From contig NZ_JAAKYZ010000001.1 in assembly GCF_015229955.1 (NCBI RefSeq), positions 682,001 to 746,000 on the forward strand: a DNA stretch of 64,000 nucleotides, given 5' to 3'. The notes beneath the pieces were generated by a model. It was given only the letters and a program-made list of their open reading frames with translations. It did not search any database and had not been told where the DNA came from. Below are positions 37,363 to 47,200 of this stretch, piece after piece; the stretch's first letter is position 1; each line of letters opens with the position of its first letter. Source of the DNA: Campylobacter concisus (GTDB lineage Bacteria > Campylobacterota > Campylobacteria > Campylobacterales > Campylobacteraceae). The position numbers were made by a program, and so were the translations under genes.

Positions 37363-38024
37363 AAGTAGCGATAATACTTTTTCCTGGCACAAACTGCGAA
37401 GAAGATACAGCTCATGCATTTAAATTACTTGGTTGCCAAACAAAGATCATTTGGCACAAAGAAGATAAAATTGATGCTGATCTAGTCGTACTTCCAGGCG
37501 GTTTTAGCTATGGAGATTATCTAAGAACAGCTGCGATAGCCAAATTTAGCCCAGCGATGCAAGCTGTAAAAGAGCATGCAAAAAAAGGCGGCTACATCTT
37601 AGGGATTTGCAATGGTTTTCAGATGCTGCTTGAGCTTGGACTCTTAAAGGGTGCGATGAGAAGAAATGAAAATTTAAATTTCGTCTCAAAATATCACCAT
37701 CTAAAAGTGATCTCAAATAACAATAAATTCTTAGCAAATTTAGCCAAAAATGAAGTGGTTAATATCCCTATTGCTCATGGCGAGGGCAACTATTATACTG
37801 ATGAAAACACTCTAAAAAGCCTTTATGACAACGATCAAGTATTACTAAAATACTGTGATGCTAAAGGCAACGAAATAAATCCAAACGGCTCAGTCGATAG
37901 CATAGCAGGAATTTGTGATGAGAACAAAAAGATTTTTGGTCTCATGCCTCACCCAGAGCGCGCTTGCGAGAAAATTTTAGGTACAGATGATGGTATAAAG
38001 ATGCTAAAAGGTCTAGTTTGGTAA
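37359..38024 (+). CDS. purQ: FGAM synthase glutaminase subunit PurQ
   Basis: A 221-residue class I glutamine amidotransferase that feeds ammonia to PurL. The nucleophile Cys is in ILGICNGFQMLLELG (about residue 88); the His/Glu of the triad are in GLMPHPERACE near residue 205. LPGGFSYGDYLRTAAI forms the oxyanion region. Its start overlaps the purS stop and its end overlaps the start of the next gene by 7 bases, all signs of one operon. Confidence 0.96.
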   Translation: MKVAIILFPGTNCEEDTAHAFKLLGCQTKIIWHKEDKIDADLVVLPGGFSYGDYLRTAAIAKFSPAMQAVKEHAKKGGYILGICNGFQMLLELGLLKGAMRRNENLNFVSKYHHLKVISNNNKFLANLAKNEVVNIPIAHGEGNYYTDENTLKSLYDNDQVLLKYCDAKGNEINPNGSVDSIAGICDENKKIFGLMPHPERACEKILGTDDGIKMLKGLVW

Positions 38025-39313
38025 AACATTTTCTTTTTATCTCCCTACTCGTACTAAATTTATTTGCTGTAAATACTGACGAGGTAAGCGTTTTTGACAT
38101 GATGGACGAAGCTAGGGAGGATAAATTTGTAAATAGCCCTACTTCAAATCCAAAAACTCAAAAACCACCAAAAGAACAAGATTTTTCAAGAAAATTTGTG
38201 TCACCACAGCCAGAGCGTATCACTCCAGAGCAGATGCGAAACATCGTGCCAACAAACGAGCCAGATATTAGCGTCCCAGACAATCAGGTATATGACAAGA
38301 TCAAAGTAAAAGAACTTCTTTTAAAAGCCACAAATGTACCAAAAAATGTTGTTATAGGAGAAATTTTTAGTGTTGAGATAGTGGCTGATACACAAAATGA
38401 CTTTGAGTTTGAGTTTGAGACACAGCTTGATGAAACAAATATCAAATGGCTAAATAAGAAAAATTTTCAATGGGTAAAAAGCGAAGACAACAAATATGTA
38501 GGTACTTTTTATCTTGAGGCAACAAGCATTGATGCAAAGACTTTAAAAGTTAGCTTGGATCTAAAAAGAAATGGCGAGAACTATCAAAACTCTAGCATAA
38601 ATATCTTTTTACCAAAGCTAAAAGAGCTTAGAAGCGATGAGAACTACAACCATATCGTCGCTGATAACCTTGAGGTAAAGAAATTTAAGACAACAAAATT
38701 TGATGATATAAACAATATCATGGTTGTAGAAATTTATGGCAACAACGTAGATCTAAGTGCTTTTAATATTGAAAATAAGACAATTTTAAAGCAAGGCGTA
38801 GATACTATAAATGGCGATTTTAACTCACAAAGTGCATATTATTTTGCAGTATTTAAGCCAAATAAAAAATCGCTTGACTTTAACTATTACAACCTAAAAA
38901 AGGCCAAATTTGAAAGCTTTTCTTTGCCAGTGAGTGTTGAAGATGACGATGTCAGCACACAAATCGGACTAAACCCAAAACAAAGCGAGTTTAGCACCTA
39001 TAAAGATGTCATAATCTACTCTTGTGCGGTAATTTTTATATTATTAGCTATTTGGCGCAGAAGGCTTAGCTACTTTTTCGTAGCAGCCATTTTTATAGCA
39101 CTTGGAATTTATACCTACAACCCTTTTGGTAAGGCTGTTCTAAGACCAGACATTAGCGTTTCGATCTTGCCTACAAAAAACTCAACCATCTTTTACACAT
39201 CTCATAAAAATGAAAATGTAGAAATTTTAGACACAAAAGGTGACTACTCAAAAATTTTATTTGCTGATGGTAAGATTGGCTGGGTAAAAAAGGATAATCT
39301 TGTCAAAAATTAG
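38018..39313 (+). CDS. membrane-anchored periplasmic protein with C-terminal SH3-like domain
   Basis: A 431-residue protein matching the position and look of the C. jejuni gene between purQ and plsC (Cj0515). A signal peptide (FLFISLLVLNLFAVN) is followed by about 300 residues of probably beta-rich periplasmic sequence resembling BatD-like oxygen-tolerance proteins. Then come two hydrophobic segments (VIIYSCAVIFILLAIW and YFFVAAIFIALGIYTY) and a C-terminal bacterial SH3-like domain (VSILPTKNSTIFYTS to GKIGWVKKDNLV). The function is not established. The start is TTG inside purQ; the end overlaps plsC by 14 bases. Confidence 0.8.
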   Translation: MVKHFLFISLLVLNLFAVNTDEVSVFDMMDEAREDKFVNSPTSNPKTQKPPKEQDFSRKFVSPQPERITPEQMRNIVPTNEPDISVPDNQVYDKIKVKELLLKATNVPKNVVIGEIFSVEIVADTQNDFEFEFETQLDETNIKWLNKKNFQWVKSEDNKYVGTFYLEATSIDAKTLKVSLDLKRNGENYQNSSINIFLPKLKELRSDENYNHIVADNLEVKKFKTTKFDDINNIMVVEIYGNNVDLSAFNIENKTILKQGVDTINGDFNSQSAYYFAVFKPNKKSLDFNYYNLKKAKFESFSLPVSVEDDDVSTQIGLNPKQSEFSTYKDVIIYSCAVIFILLAIWRRRLSYFFVAAIFIALGIYTYNPFGKAVLRPDISVSILPTKNSTIFYTSHKNENVEILDTKGDYSKILFADGKIGWVKKDNLVKN

Positions 39314-39968
39314 AGCTTTATTTTTTGCTATTGAGTTTGTTATCAGCGTTGTTCTAGTCGTTTTTTTTATGTGGCTATTTAATGACAAAAATAGAGCCAT
39401 AAGAAAATTTTGGGGAAGATCGCAAAGGTTTTTTGGTGGCTATAAACTTGAAGTGATAGGCAATTTTAGTGATGAAGCAAATATCTTGCTCATAAACCAC
39501 CAAAGCATGCTTGATATCATCGTCATCGAAGAGCTACACCCAAAAAATGTATGCTGGATCGCAAAGGCACAGATCGGCAAAATTCCTATAATTGGTAAAA
39601 TTTTAAGCTTGCCAAAAATGATAGCGGTTGAACGTGAAAATAAACACTCTCTTATAAAGCTTTTAAGTGAAGCAAAAGATAGAGTTGAAAATGGTCGCGT
39701 CTTAGCCATATTTCCCGAAGGAACTAGATCTCAAACTAATAAGCTTTTACCTTTTAAAGGTGGTGCAAAGATGTTAGTTGAAAAGCTAAATTTGAAAGTT
39801 CAACCTATCGTTATCGTAGGAAGCGATGCTATGAAAGTGAAAGAATTTAGCTTTAAAAAAGCAGATATCAAGCTCTTTTGCCTTGATTTAGTCGATACTT
39901 CAAAAGACAACTGGCTAGAGGCGACTAGAGAGAGTATGCAAAAAGTCCTAGACAAAAATAGAAAATAA
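39300..39968 (+). CDS. plsC: 1-acyl-sn-glycerol-3-phosphate acyltransferase PlsC
   Basis: A 222-residue membrane-bound acyltransferase making phosphatidic acid. One N-terminal membrane helix (ALFFAIEFVISVVLVVFFMW) precedes the catalytic HX4D motif in LINHQSMLDI (about residue 65) and the substrate-binding FPEGTRS (about 140). The start is TTG within the end of the upstream gene, so translation is coupled. The last gene of the ctpA-pur row. Confidence 0.92.
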   Translation: MSKIRALFFAIEFVISVVLVVFFMWLFNDKNRAIRKFWGRSQRFFGGYKLEVIGNFSDEANILLINHQSMLDIIVIEELHPKNVCWIAKAQIGKIPIIGKILSLPKMIAVERENKHSLIKLLSEAKDRVENGRVLAIFPEGTRSQTNKLLPFKGGAKMLVEKLNLKVQPIVIVGSDAMKVKEFSFKKADIKLFCLDLVDTSKDNWLEATRESMQKVLDKNRK

Positions 39969-39972
39969 ATTT

Positions 39973-39994
39973 GGCTTTGCAAATTTACAAAGCC
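39973..39994 (+). terminator. hairpin after plsC
   Basis: GGCTTTG-N8-CAAAGCC, a perfect 7-bp stem five bases past the plsC stop. The T-run is poor (CCCTCCTGC follows), so efficiency is uncertain. Confidence 0.5.
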
Positions 39995-40064
39995 CCTCCT
40001 GCTCTATATCATTATCTATAAAAATTTGACTTTATACTAGAAATTTTTATCAATAAATTTAAAA

Positions 40065-40086
40065 AGGTCTAGCGGGAGCTAGACCT
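40065..40086 (-). terminator. intrinsic terminator of the chemoreceptor gene
   Basis: AGGTCTAGC-N4-GCTAGACCT is a perfect 9-bp stem with a four-base loop, 28 bases downstream of the stop at 40114. On the minus strand it is followed by TTTTTAAATTT, the classic layout. Confidence 0.85.
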
Positions 40087-40113
40087 AAAAATATTAGCTT
40101 AAGAGGTAAGCTT

Positions 40114-42090
40114 TCAAGTCCTAAAGACACTAAGTTTTGAATTTAATGCATCTGTCATCTTGTTTAGATGTTCTGCTGCTGAAGCTATCTCTTCGACACT
40201 TCTAGCATTTTCAGATGAAATTTGGTTGATATTTGAGATGCCTTCCATGATTTCATTTACATTTTTGCCAGTTGCTATGTAGTCTTGCATAGTCTTATCA
40301 GACATTGCTATGGCATTATTCATTGTCTCACTCATAACATTTATAGTTTTTTCAACGTCGCTTGCCACGTGAGTTAACTCTTGGATCTGTTTAGAGTTGA
40401 TACCCATTTGCTCACTGCTATCATTGATCGCTTGAACGATGACATTGATAGTTGCATTTATCTCAGTTAAACTCTTTTGAGTCCTCTCGGCTAGCTGTCT
40501 AACTTCATCAGCAACAACGGCAAAGCCACGTCCATGCTCGCCTGCTCTTGCAGCCTCGATAGCTGCGTTAAGTGCAAGTAAATTTGTTTGATCAGCTATA
40601 TCATTGATAACAACAAGGACTGATTTTACCTGCTCGGCATCACGGCTAAGCTGATCGATCTTATCAGCCATTTGATTTTCTACATTAGCAGAATCAATAA
40701 TCTGCGCCGATAGCGATCTTATAGCTTCAGTTGCCGTTTTTATATGCGTGCTTGCTTTTTGAAGATCGTCTTTGCCAGCCTGAGCTACTGCTAAAGATTC
40801 TTTCATATTTTCTTGCATTACTTTACATCTTTGATTTGTCTCTTCCACTATTTCGGTTGATTTTTCTACACGTTTGCCTGTCTGAAGAGATGTAGAACTA
40901 AGCTCATTTGCAACGGAGCTATTTTCACTTGAAAGGTGCTTTGTATCACTTATTAATATTCTTATTCTTTCAATAAAATCATTTATATCTTTACTTATTT
41001 TAGCTATTTCATCTTTACCATAAATAGGAATTTTAATTGTAAAATCAGATGTTATCGCATTTAAATTTGTTCCTAGTCTATCGATAGGATTTGCAACCAT
41101 CTTTTTAAGTAAGAGCATCGAAACAGCTATCAAAAGTAAGGTAACTATGATGCTTGCTATGATGAAATTTTTGCTAACTACTTTTAGTGGTGTTAAAAAA
41201 TCATCAGTAACAGCTGAACCTAAAACCATCCAGTCTAGTTTATCAAATGACTCAAAAGCAACTATGCAGTCAACCCCACCAATTATAATAGGCTCAATGC
41301 CCTTTCCTTTTTTAACAATATTATCCATAGTAGTTTTTAATTCACTACTTAGCTCTTGATTTGCCTTGGTTGGATGAAAGTCAAATTTACCAGTTTTAGT
41401 ATTGTAAAGAGAAAAATATCCATGCTTACCAAGTTTCATCTCAGAAAAAGTCTTTTTCATATTGTTTAATCCCTCGGTAGGATCATAACCAACAAATAAA
41501 ATTCCTATTACCTCGTTATTTTCAATAATAGGATCATAAATGCTCATATAGTTGCGTCCAAATAAATTTACAACGCCTATATACCTCTCTTTATTCATGA
41601 TATTTTTATAGGCTTGACCGTTTTTGTCAATCATCGTACCAACAGCTCTACTACCATCAGTCTTCGTCACCGATGTACTAACTCTTAAAAAATTATCACC
41701 CGATTTTGCAAAAATGGTTGAAATTCCACCTTTTGTAGCTTTATTAAATTTATCCAGAATATCGTAGTTGTTGTTTAAAATACCATTTTGAGATATTAGA
41801 TCTATCGCTTCGTATTTGTCAGTCTTGCTCATCTGGTGATTAGTTGAAATTTTTCCAATCATCTCTTTAAAAACACTCATTATTAGCTCTGCACTACTTA
41901 CATTATCTTTTTCAAATAATTTAACCGTATTCATAGCAAGCTGGACGTTTTGTTCTACTGTTGTAAGCACACCATCTTTTATCTCGCGCTCTAAAATATT
42001 TGATGTATATACAACAAAACATGCCATAGATACTGCCAAAACCGTAGCAATCGTTGCTGAAACTTTTACCAAAATGCTTCGTAAATTCAT
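40114..42090 (-). CDS. methyl-accepting chemotaxis protein with periplasmic Cache domain
   Basis: A 658-residue chemoreceptor. A first membrane helix (residues about 8-30) leads into a large periplasmic Cache-type sensor of about 265 residues resembling the Cache_3-Cache_2 arrangement ([40 protein letters not shown]). A second helix ([20 protein letters not shown]) precedes HAMP and the cytoplasmic signalling hairpin. The CheA/CheW-contact tip is [22 protein letters not shown]. No C-terminal CheR pentapeptide is seen. The ligand is unknown; Cache receptors bind small organic acids and amino acids. SD AAAGGAGAC, followed by its own terminator. Confidence 0.93.
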   Translation of the reverse strand: MNLRSILVKVSATIATVLAVSMACFVVYTSNILEREIKDGVLTTVEQNVQLAMNTVKLFEKDNVSSAELIMSVFKEMIGKISTNHQMSKTDKYEAIDLISQNGILNNNYDILDKFNKATKGGISTIFAKSGDNFLRVSTSVTKTDGSRAVGTMIDKNGQAYKNIMNKERYIGVVNLFGRNYMSIYDPIIENNEVIGILFVGYDPTEGLNNMKKTFSEMKLGKHGYFSLYNTKTGKFDFHPTKANQELSSELKTTMDNIVKKGKGIEPIIIGGVDCIVAFESFDKLDWMVLGSAVTDDFLTPLKVVSKNFIIASIIVTLLLIAVSMLLLKKMVANPIDRLGTNLNAITSDFTIKIPIYGKDEIAKISKDINDFIERIRILISDTKHLSSENSSVANELSSTSLQTGKRVEKSTEIVEETNQRCKVMQENMKESLAVAQAGKDDLQKASTHIKTATEAIRSLSAQIIDSANVENQMADKIDQLSRDAEQVKSVLVVINDIADQTNLLALNAAIEAARAGEHGRGFAVVADEVRQLAERTQKSLTEINATINVIVQAINDSSEQMGINSKQIQELTHVASDVEKTINVMSETMNNAIAMSDKTMQDYIATGKNVNEIMEGISNINQISSENARSVEEIASAAEHLNKMTDALNSKLSVFRT

Positions 42091-42251
42091 TTTGTCTCCT
42101 TTTTCTAAAAATTTTCGTCTTGATTATAGCACTATTTTAAATAAACTTTATACAAGAATGCATAATTAATAATAATTAATAAATTATCATTATTATTTTA
42201 TTCATAAACTATAACTTTTTTGAAATCATTTTAAAAAATTAATTTAAAAAC

Positions 42252-42272
42252 CTTGATAGTTATGCTATCAAG
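42252..42272 (+). promoter_or_regulatory. HAIR-like inverted repeat upstream of htpG
   Basis: CTTGATA-N7-TATCAAG is a perfect dyad with the same 7-N7-7 geometry as the HspR operator HAIR (CTTGAGT-N7-ACTCAAG), sharing the CTTGA/TCAAG cores. It is embedded in an 11-bp perfect inverted repeat (42249-42275). It lies 28 bases upstream of the htpG -10 and between divergent htpG and the chemoreceptor. HspR control is inferred; a bidirectional terminator is a less likely reading because both genes point away. Confidence 0.6.
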
Positions 42273-42299
42273 GTTAAGTATATTTTTATCACTTTGTGT

Positions 42300-42305
42300 T
42301 ATAAT
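42300..42305 (+). promoter_or_regulatory. -10 element of the htpG promoter
   Basis: TATAAT in TGTGTTATAATCTG, 33 bases before the htpG ATG, preceded by the T-rich tract common in Campylobacter promoters. Confidence 0.6.
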
Positions 42306-42337
42306 CTGCCAAAAATTTTAAAACAAGGAAAAGAAAA

Positions 42338-44194
42338 ATGGCAGATAAATTTGAATTTCAGACCGAGGTCAATGACCTTTTAAATTTGATGATCCACTCT
42401 CTTTACTCAAACAAAGAGATATTTTTAAGAGAGCTCATCTCAAACTCAAACGACGCTCTTGACAAGCTAAACTACCTATGCTTGACCGATGAAAAGTATA
42501 AAAGCTTAAGCTACACTCCAAGGATCGATATCAAAGTAGATGATAAGGCTAAAATTTTAACTATCAGCGACAATGGTATTGGTATGGATAAAGACGAGCT
42601 TATCGCAAATTTAGGCACGATAGCAAGAAGTGGCACAAAAGGTTTTATGAAAAATTTAAGCGGCGATGCCAAAAAAGATAGCTCGCTGATCGGTCAGTTT
42701 GGTGTTGGCTTTTACTCAGCATTTATGGTGGCAAACAAGATCGAGGTCATAAGCAAACGAGCACTTAGCGACAAAGCCTATAAATGGACATCTGATGCAA
42801 AAAGCTACGAGATCGAAGATACTAAAAAAGATGGCTTTGGAACGGATATCATCTTACATTTAAATGATGATGAGTTTGCAAATTCTTGGCGTATTGAAGA
42901 AATAGTCAAGAAGTATTCAAATCACATTCCTTATCCTATATTTATGGACAAACAAAGCTATGTCGCTCCAAAAGAAGGCGAAAAAGAAGGCACATATGAG
43001 ACTAAAAATGAGCAAATAAACAAGGCAAATGCGCTTTGGAGACTAAATAAAGCCAGCCTAAAAGAGCAAGACTACAACGACTTTTATAAGCAAATTTCTC
43101 ACGATAGTAGCGATCCTCTTCTTTATATCCACACAAAAGCTGAGGGCAAGATCGAGTACTCAACTCTATTTTATGTACCAAGCACCGAGCCATTTGATCT
43201 ATTTAGGGTTGATTATCAAAGTGGCGTGAAGCTCTATGTGAAAAGAGTCTTTATCACAGATGATGCAAAAGAACTCTTGCCGCCATATTTAAGATTCATC
43301 AAGGGTATCATTGATGTTGAGGATCTACCATTAAATGTAAGCCGTGAAATTTTACAAGAAAATGCGATCATGAGAAGCGTCAAAGAGCAAAGTGTGAAGA
43401 AAATTTTAAGCGAGCTTGCAAAGTTAAAAGATAACGACCGCGAAAAATACATAAAATTTTACAAACTATTTGGCAAGGTTTTAAAAGAAGGTCTTTATGG
43501 ATTTAGTGCTGAAAAAGAGCAAATTTTAGATCTTTGTCTGTTTAAAAGCTTAAAAAGAGATGGTTTAATTAGCCTAAAAGAGTACAAAGAGGCAATGAAA
43601 GATGATCAAAAGTCGATCTACTACATCAGTGGCAACAACGAAAATATGCTAAGAAATTCTCCGCTTCTTGAGAGCTTTAAGAAAAATGATATTGAGGTTC
43701 TTATTATGGATGAAGAGATCGATACGATCGTAATGCCAATGGTTAATGAATTTGACAAAACACCTCTAAAATCAGTCTCACACGCTGATATAAATGACGA
43801 GATCAAAAATGATGAGAAGATCGATGAGAGCAAGGTTGCAAACACACTTATTAAAATGAAAGAAATTTTAAAAGATGAAGTCAAAGATGTAAGACTAAGC
43901 TCAAGACTCTCAAGCTCGGCTGCGGTGCTAATTTATGATAAAAACGATCCTGATTACGCTATGCAAGAGATGCTAAAACAAATGGGACAAGGCGTAAATG
44001 CTCCAAAAGTTAAACCGATCTTGGAGATCAACGCTGATCATGAAATCTTTGCAAAACTTGAGAAAAATGAGGCGATGGTTTATGACATCGCGCCTTTACT
44101 TCTTGATATGGCAAGGCTAAATGAGGGCATGAGCCTAGAAAATCCTGCTAAATTTTCAGAGCTATTAACGAAAGTCATGTTAAAAGCTATCTAA
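42338..44194 (+). CDS. htpG: molecular chaperone HtpG (Hsp90)
   Basis: A 618-residue Hsp90. The GHKL ATPase domain shows [17 protein letters not shown] (catalytic Glu/Asn), [20 protein letters not shown] and [14 protein letters not shown]. The middle domain contains [14 protein letters not shown] with the ATP-sensing Arg region. The C-terminal dimerisation domain follows without the eukaryotic MEEVD tail. HtpG is cytosolic and works with DnaK. SD AAGGAA. The gene order after plsC agrees with C. jejuni apart from the inserted chemoreceptor. Confidence 0.97.
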   Translation: MADKFEFQTEVNDLLNLMIHSLYSNKEIFLRELISNSNDALDKLNYLCLTDEKYKSLSYTPRIDIKVDDKAKILTISDNGIGMDKDELIANLGTIARSGTKGFMKNLSGDAKKDSSLIGQFGVGFYSAFMVANKIEVISKRALSDKAYKWTSDAKSYEIEDTKKDGFGTDIILHLNDDEFANSWRIEEIVKKYSNHIPYPIFMDKQSYVAPKEGEKEGTYETKNEQINKANALWRLNKASLKEQDYNDFYKQISHDSSDPLLYIHTKAEGKIEYSTLFYVPSTEPFDLFRVDYQSGVKLYVKRVFITDDAKELLPPYLRFIKGIIDVEDLPLNVSREILQENAIMRSVKEQSVKKILSELAKLKDNDREKYIKFYKLFGKVLKEGLYGFSAEKEQILDLCLFKSLKRDGLISLKEYKEAMKDDQKSIYYISGNNENMLRNSPLLESFKKNDIEVLIMDEEIDTIVMPMVNEFDKTPLKSVSHADINDEIKNDEKIDESKVANTLIKMKEILKDEVKDVRLSSRLSSSAAVLIYDKNDPDYAMQEMLKQMGQGVNAPKVKPILEINADHEIFAKLEKNEAMVYDIAPLLLDMARLNEGMSLENPAKFSELLTKVMLKAI

Positions 44195-44200
44195 ATTTAT

Positions 44201-44226
44201 AAAGCCCAAGAGAAATTTTGGGCTTT
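44201..44226. terminator. bidirectional hairpin between htpG and the adhesin gene
   Basis: AAAGCCCAA-N8-TTGGGCTTT, a perfect 9-bp stem between convergent stops at 44194 and 44252. A/T flanks on both sides would serve either strand. Confidence 0.75.
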
Positions 44227-44251
44227 ACTCTTCTTTATAAAATTTAAATTT

Positions 44252-47200
44252 CTATAATAGATCGACCTGTACACCATCTTGGATCTCAAGAAAAACAGTG
44301 TGTCTTGTGTTTATTGTATTTCCATTGATAGTTTCTTGGCGATTAAATGTCGCTTTATAGACTTGATTTACTGCGTCACCCTCGCTTGTGACATCTACTT
44401 TGTTATATATGTCACCTACAACACTATGTTTTCTATTTAGCGTAGCAACATCAGCTTTTGTAGCTTTTACAAAGTCATGTGTGAGCTGTACTAGGTCTTT
44501 GCTATCGCCTATGACTTTTAACACTGTATTTACACTCTCACTAGCTGCACTATTGCTTGCATCCCTTGTGTTTCTGCTATCAATAATATCAAAGACACCA
44601 TCTGGGCTAAATTTTATAGATACCGCCTGATCGGCACTTCCTAGCTGGATCTTTTCAAAGTTATTTATCTTTTTAACGTTATCTAAATTTGAAAAATCCA
44701 CATCATCAACAACTATCAGAGTGTCCACGCCGCCTCTGCCATCTATCATTCTATCCTTACTATAAACAAAAGCATCGTCTAGGTTGCCACCTTTTATATC
44801 ACCCTCTTGTCTTAGATATACTAGATCGCCAAAATTTGATTCGCCGTATTTACTAGCGTCACTTAGCTCGTAAGAATTTGTAGTCCCTATCTTTTTTAAA
44901 TGTCCATTTTGAATAAGTGCTTCAACGTAATTATTACTAAAGAGATGCGTGCCGCTACCTTGTGCTCCAACTAGCATAGATGAAGGATATGGATCTTGAG
45001 GGCCATAAGTGTTTGCTACACTTTTTGGAAGCATATATAAAGATAAGTTCATCTCACCAGTTCCGTCCATATACTCCACATCAAGTTTATAAAAACCAGC
45101 TTTATCAAATGTAAAATCCCTACTCCACCACTGACCATTTTTACCATACGATGCTTCCGTCGTCGGGTTTATATATGTTGTTGGACTTCCAAATTTTTGT
45201 ATCGTTCCATTTATAGTAAGCTCTGCATAGTTATGCAAATCTGCTGCTCTTACAGAGTATATTCCAGGTGCACTTACATATATCCAGCCATTCATCTTCA
45301 TAACAAGATCAGATCCAACAGGATTTGACTCGCCAAGAGTATAATTGCCAGGCTTGCCCTTTAAAACTCCATTTGCAAAGCTTATATTATCACCTGTGCC
45401 AGCAGCAGTATCGACGCCATTTCTAAATTTCTTTGGTGCATATGGATTAGACGCATCATATAAGGCACTATCTTTATGCCTACCAACTCTAGCTAGGTCC
45501 TCCGCATGCATATTTCCTTGATTAGACAACGTCTTATAGTGTGTTCCTGAAGCAAACTGCACAACATCGTAGGTGGTAGAGGCACTTGGAGAATAAATTT
45601 CCATATAGTCTTTATAGATAGGCTTGCCGCCTTGCGTACTATAAACACCGGAATTGTTACCAACTCTAGCTCTCCATGACGGATCTACGTAGTTGTAAAA
45701 CCACATATCAGCATCAAGACCGCTATTGCCAATAAATGTAACAGTACTAATAGATACGTTTCCTGCGGCGTCAGAATTTTTTATCATAAAATTTGCCCCA
45801 GTACTATTGGCTGATAGGGCAAAATTTTCAGAATAGCTATGTGTGTTATCAAGAGACGAGCTTTTGTGAACAGAATTTAGCAAATCATAAAGATCAACTT
45901 TATTTATGGTATTTTTATTAAGAGTGTTGTTACCATTTGAGTCGGTTCCGATACTGCCTGAAATATCTACACTAGTAACATTAGACGTAGCATTTGGTGT
46001 GCCTATCGCATCTGGAGTAGCATCAAGATCGACTCGAACCAAGAGATCATCATCTTTTGTTTCATCACTCTTTAAAACAGTCGCTCTAATATTTGAGTAT
46101 CTTTCATCTAGCTTTATCCCAAGCGCTTCAAAGTCCATATTTACACGCTTGTCCGCACCTACAACTAGATCTATATAGTTTTGTCCGTTTGGTAAAATTT
46201 TAGCATTACCATGGTCATCTTCAAGAGCTAAACGAAGCTTGGTTCCAGGAGCACGGTCTACACCAAAGACTATATTTGGCTGCTCATCGTTGGTAAGAGA
46301 AATATTGTACTCTTTTATAGTTTTGCTCTCATTATCAAAGTTATTTTTCTGAATAACTTTTTCATTATCTCCTGCTCTTAAGTATTTTGCGATATTTATA
46401 ACCCCTCCATCTATCTGCGTGGCAAGCTTTACATCGTCAATATACTCTAAAATTCCAAAATCAAACAATCTACCACGGATACCATCAGTCGTCGTAGCCT
46501 CACCAGGTGTTGTGATAGTAGCTCTAACCGGCGTAGAATGATCCATAGAAATAGGAACGTCTGGTATGCTAAATTTACCACCGGCTATTGGAAGCGGTGC
46601 CGAACCATCGCTTGGCACGGCTGTTAGTCCATCGTCGCTTATGGTATATTTGACAGTTGTTGTAACAGATGGTATGGTAGGGGTTGATATCGTGACGTTT
46701 ATGCTGCTTCCTGGTTTTGTATTATTAGGTAGGTAGATATCAAGATCGCTTTGAGTCGATGACGAGCCAGAAGGAGTTGTAATGCTATCTATCAGTCCAT
46801 CACCATCATTGTCTCTTGCAAACTGCACCTTTATGCTATTATCTAGAGTTATCTTGTCTGTGACTGGGGCTGCTTTGTTGCCAGCTTTATCAGTAAATGT
46901 AGTTGTAAAATTTGTTGTAAGCCCATAAAGCCTTGTGGTGGTCTCTATGGTGCCATTATTTACACTAATAGGCACACCATCATCTCTCGTGGCACTATAT
47001 ACACCAGACGCGTTTTTAGAAATTTTAATAGTGATTTTATCTGTTTTACCATCACTTCCTGCAATATCTATCTCAAATTTATCACCATCTTTTGCATCGT
47101 TTGGAATTTTTATCTTTATCGGTGTCTTTACGCCATCAGGGCTAAAGCCACTCTCCTTGCTGATTAGAACACCATCTTTATCGCTATCTTTTGCAAACTG

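Noticed and set aside
42249..42275. Reading the 11-bp hairpin upstream of htpG as a terminator
   Set aside because: Both flanking genes point away from it, so there is no transcript for it to end; the operator reading fits better.
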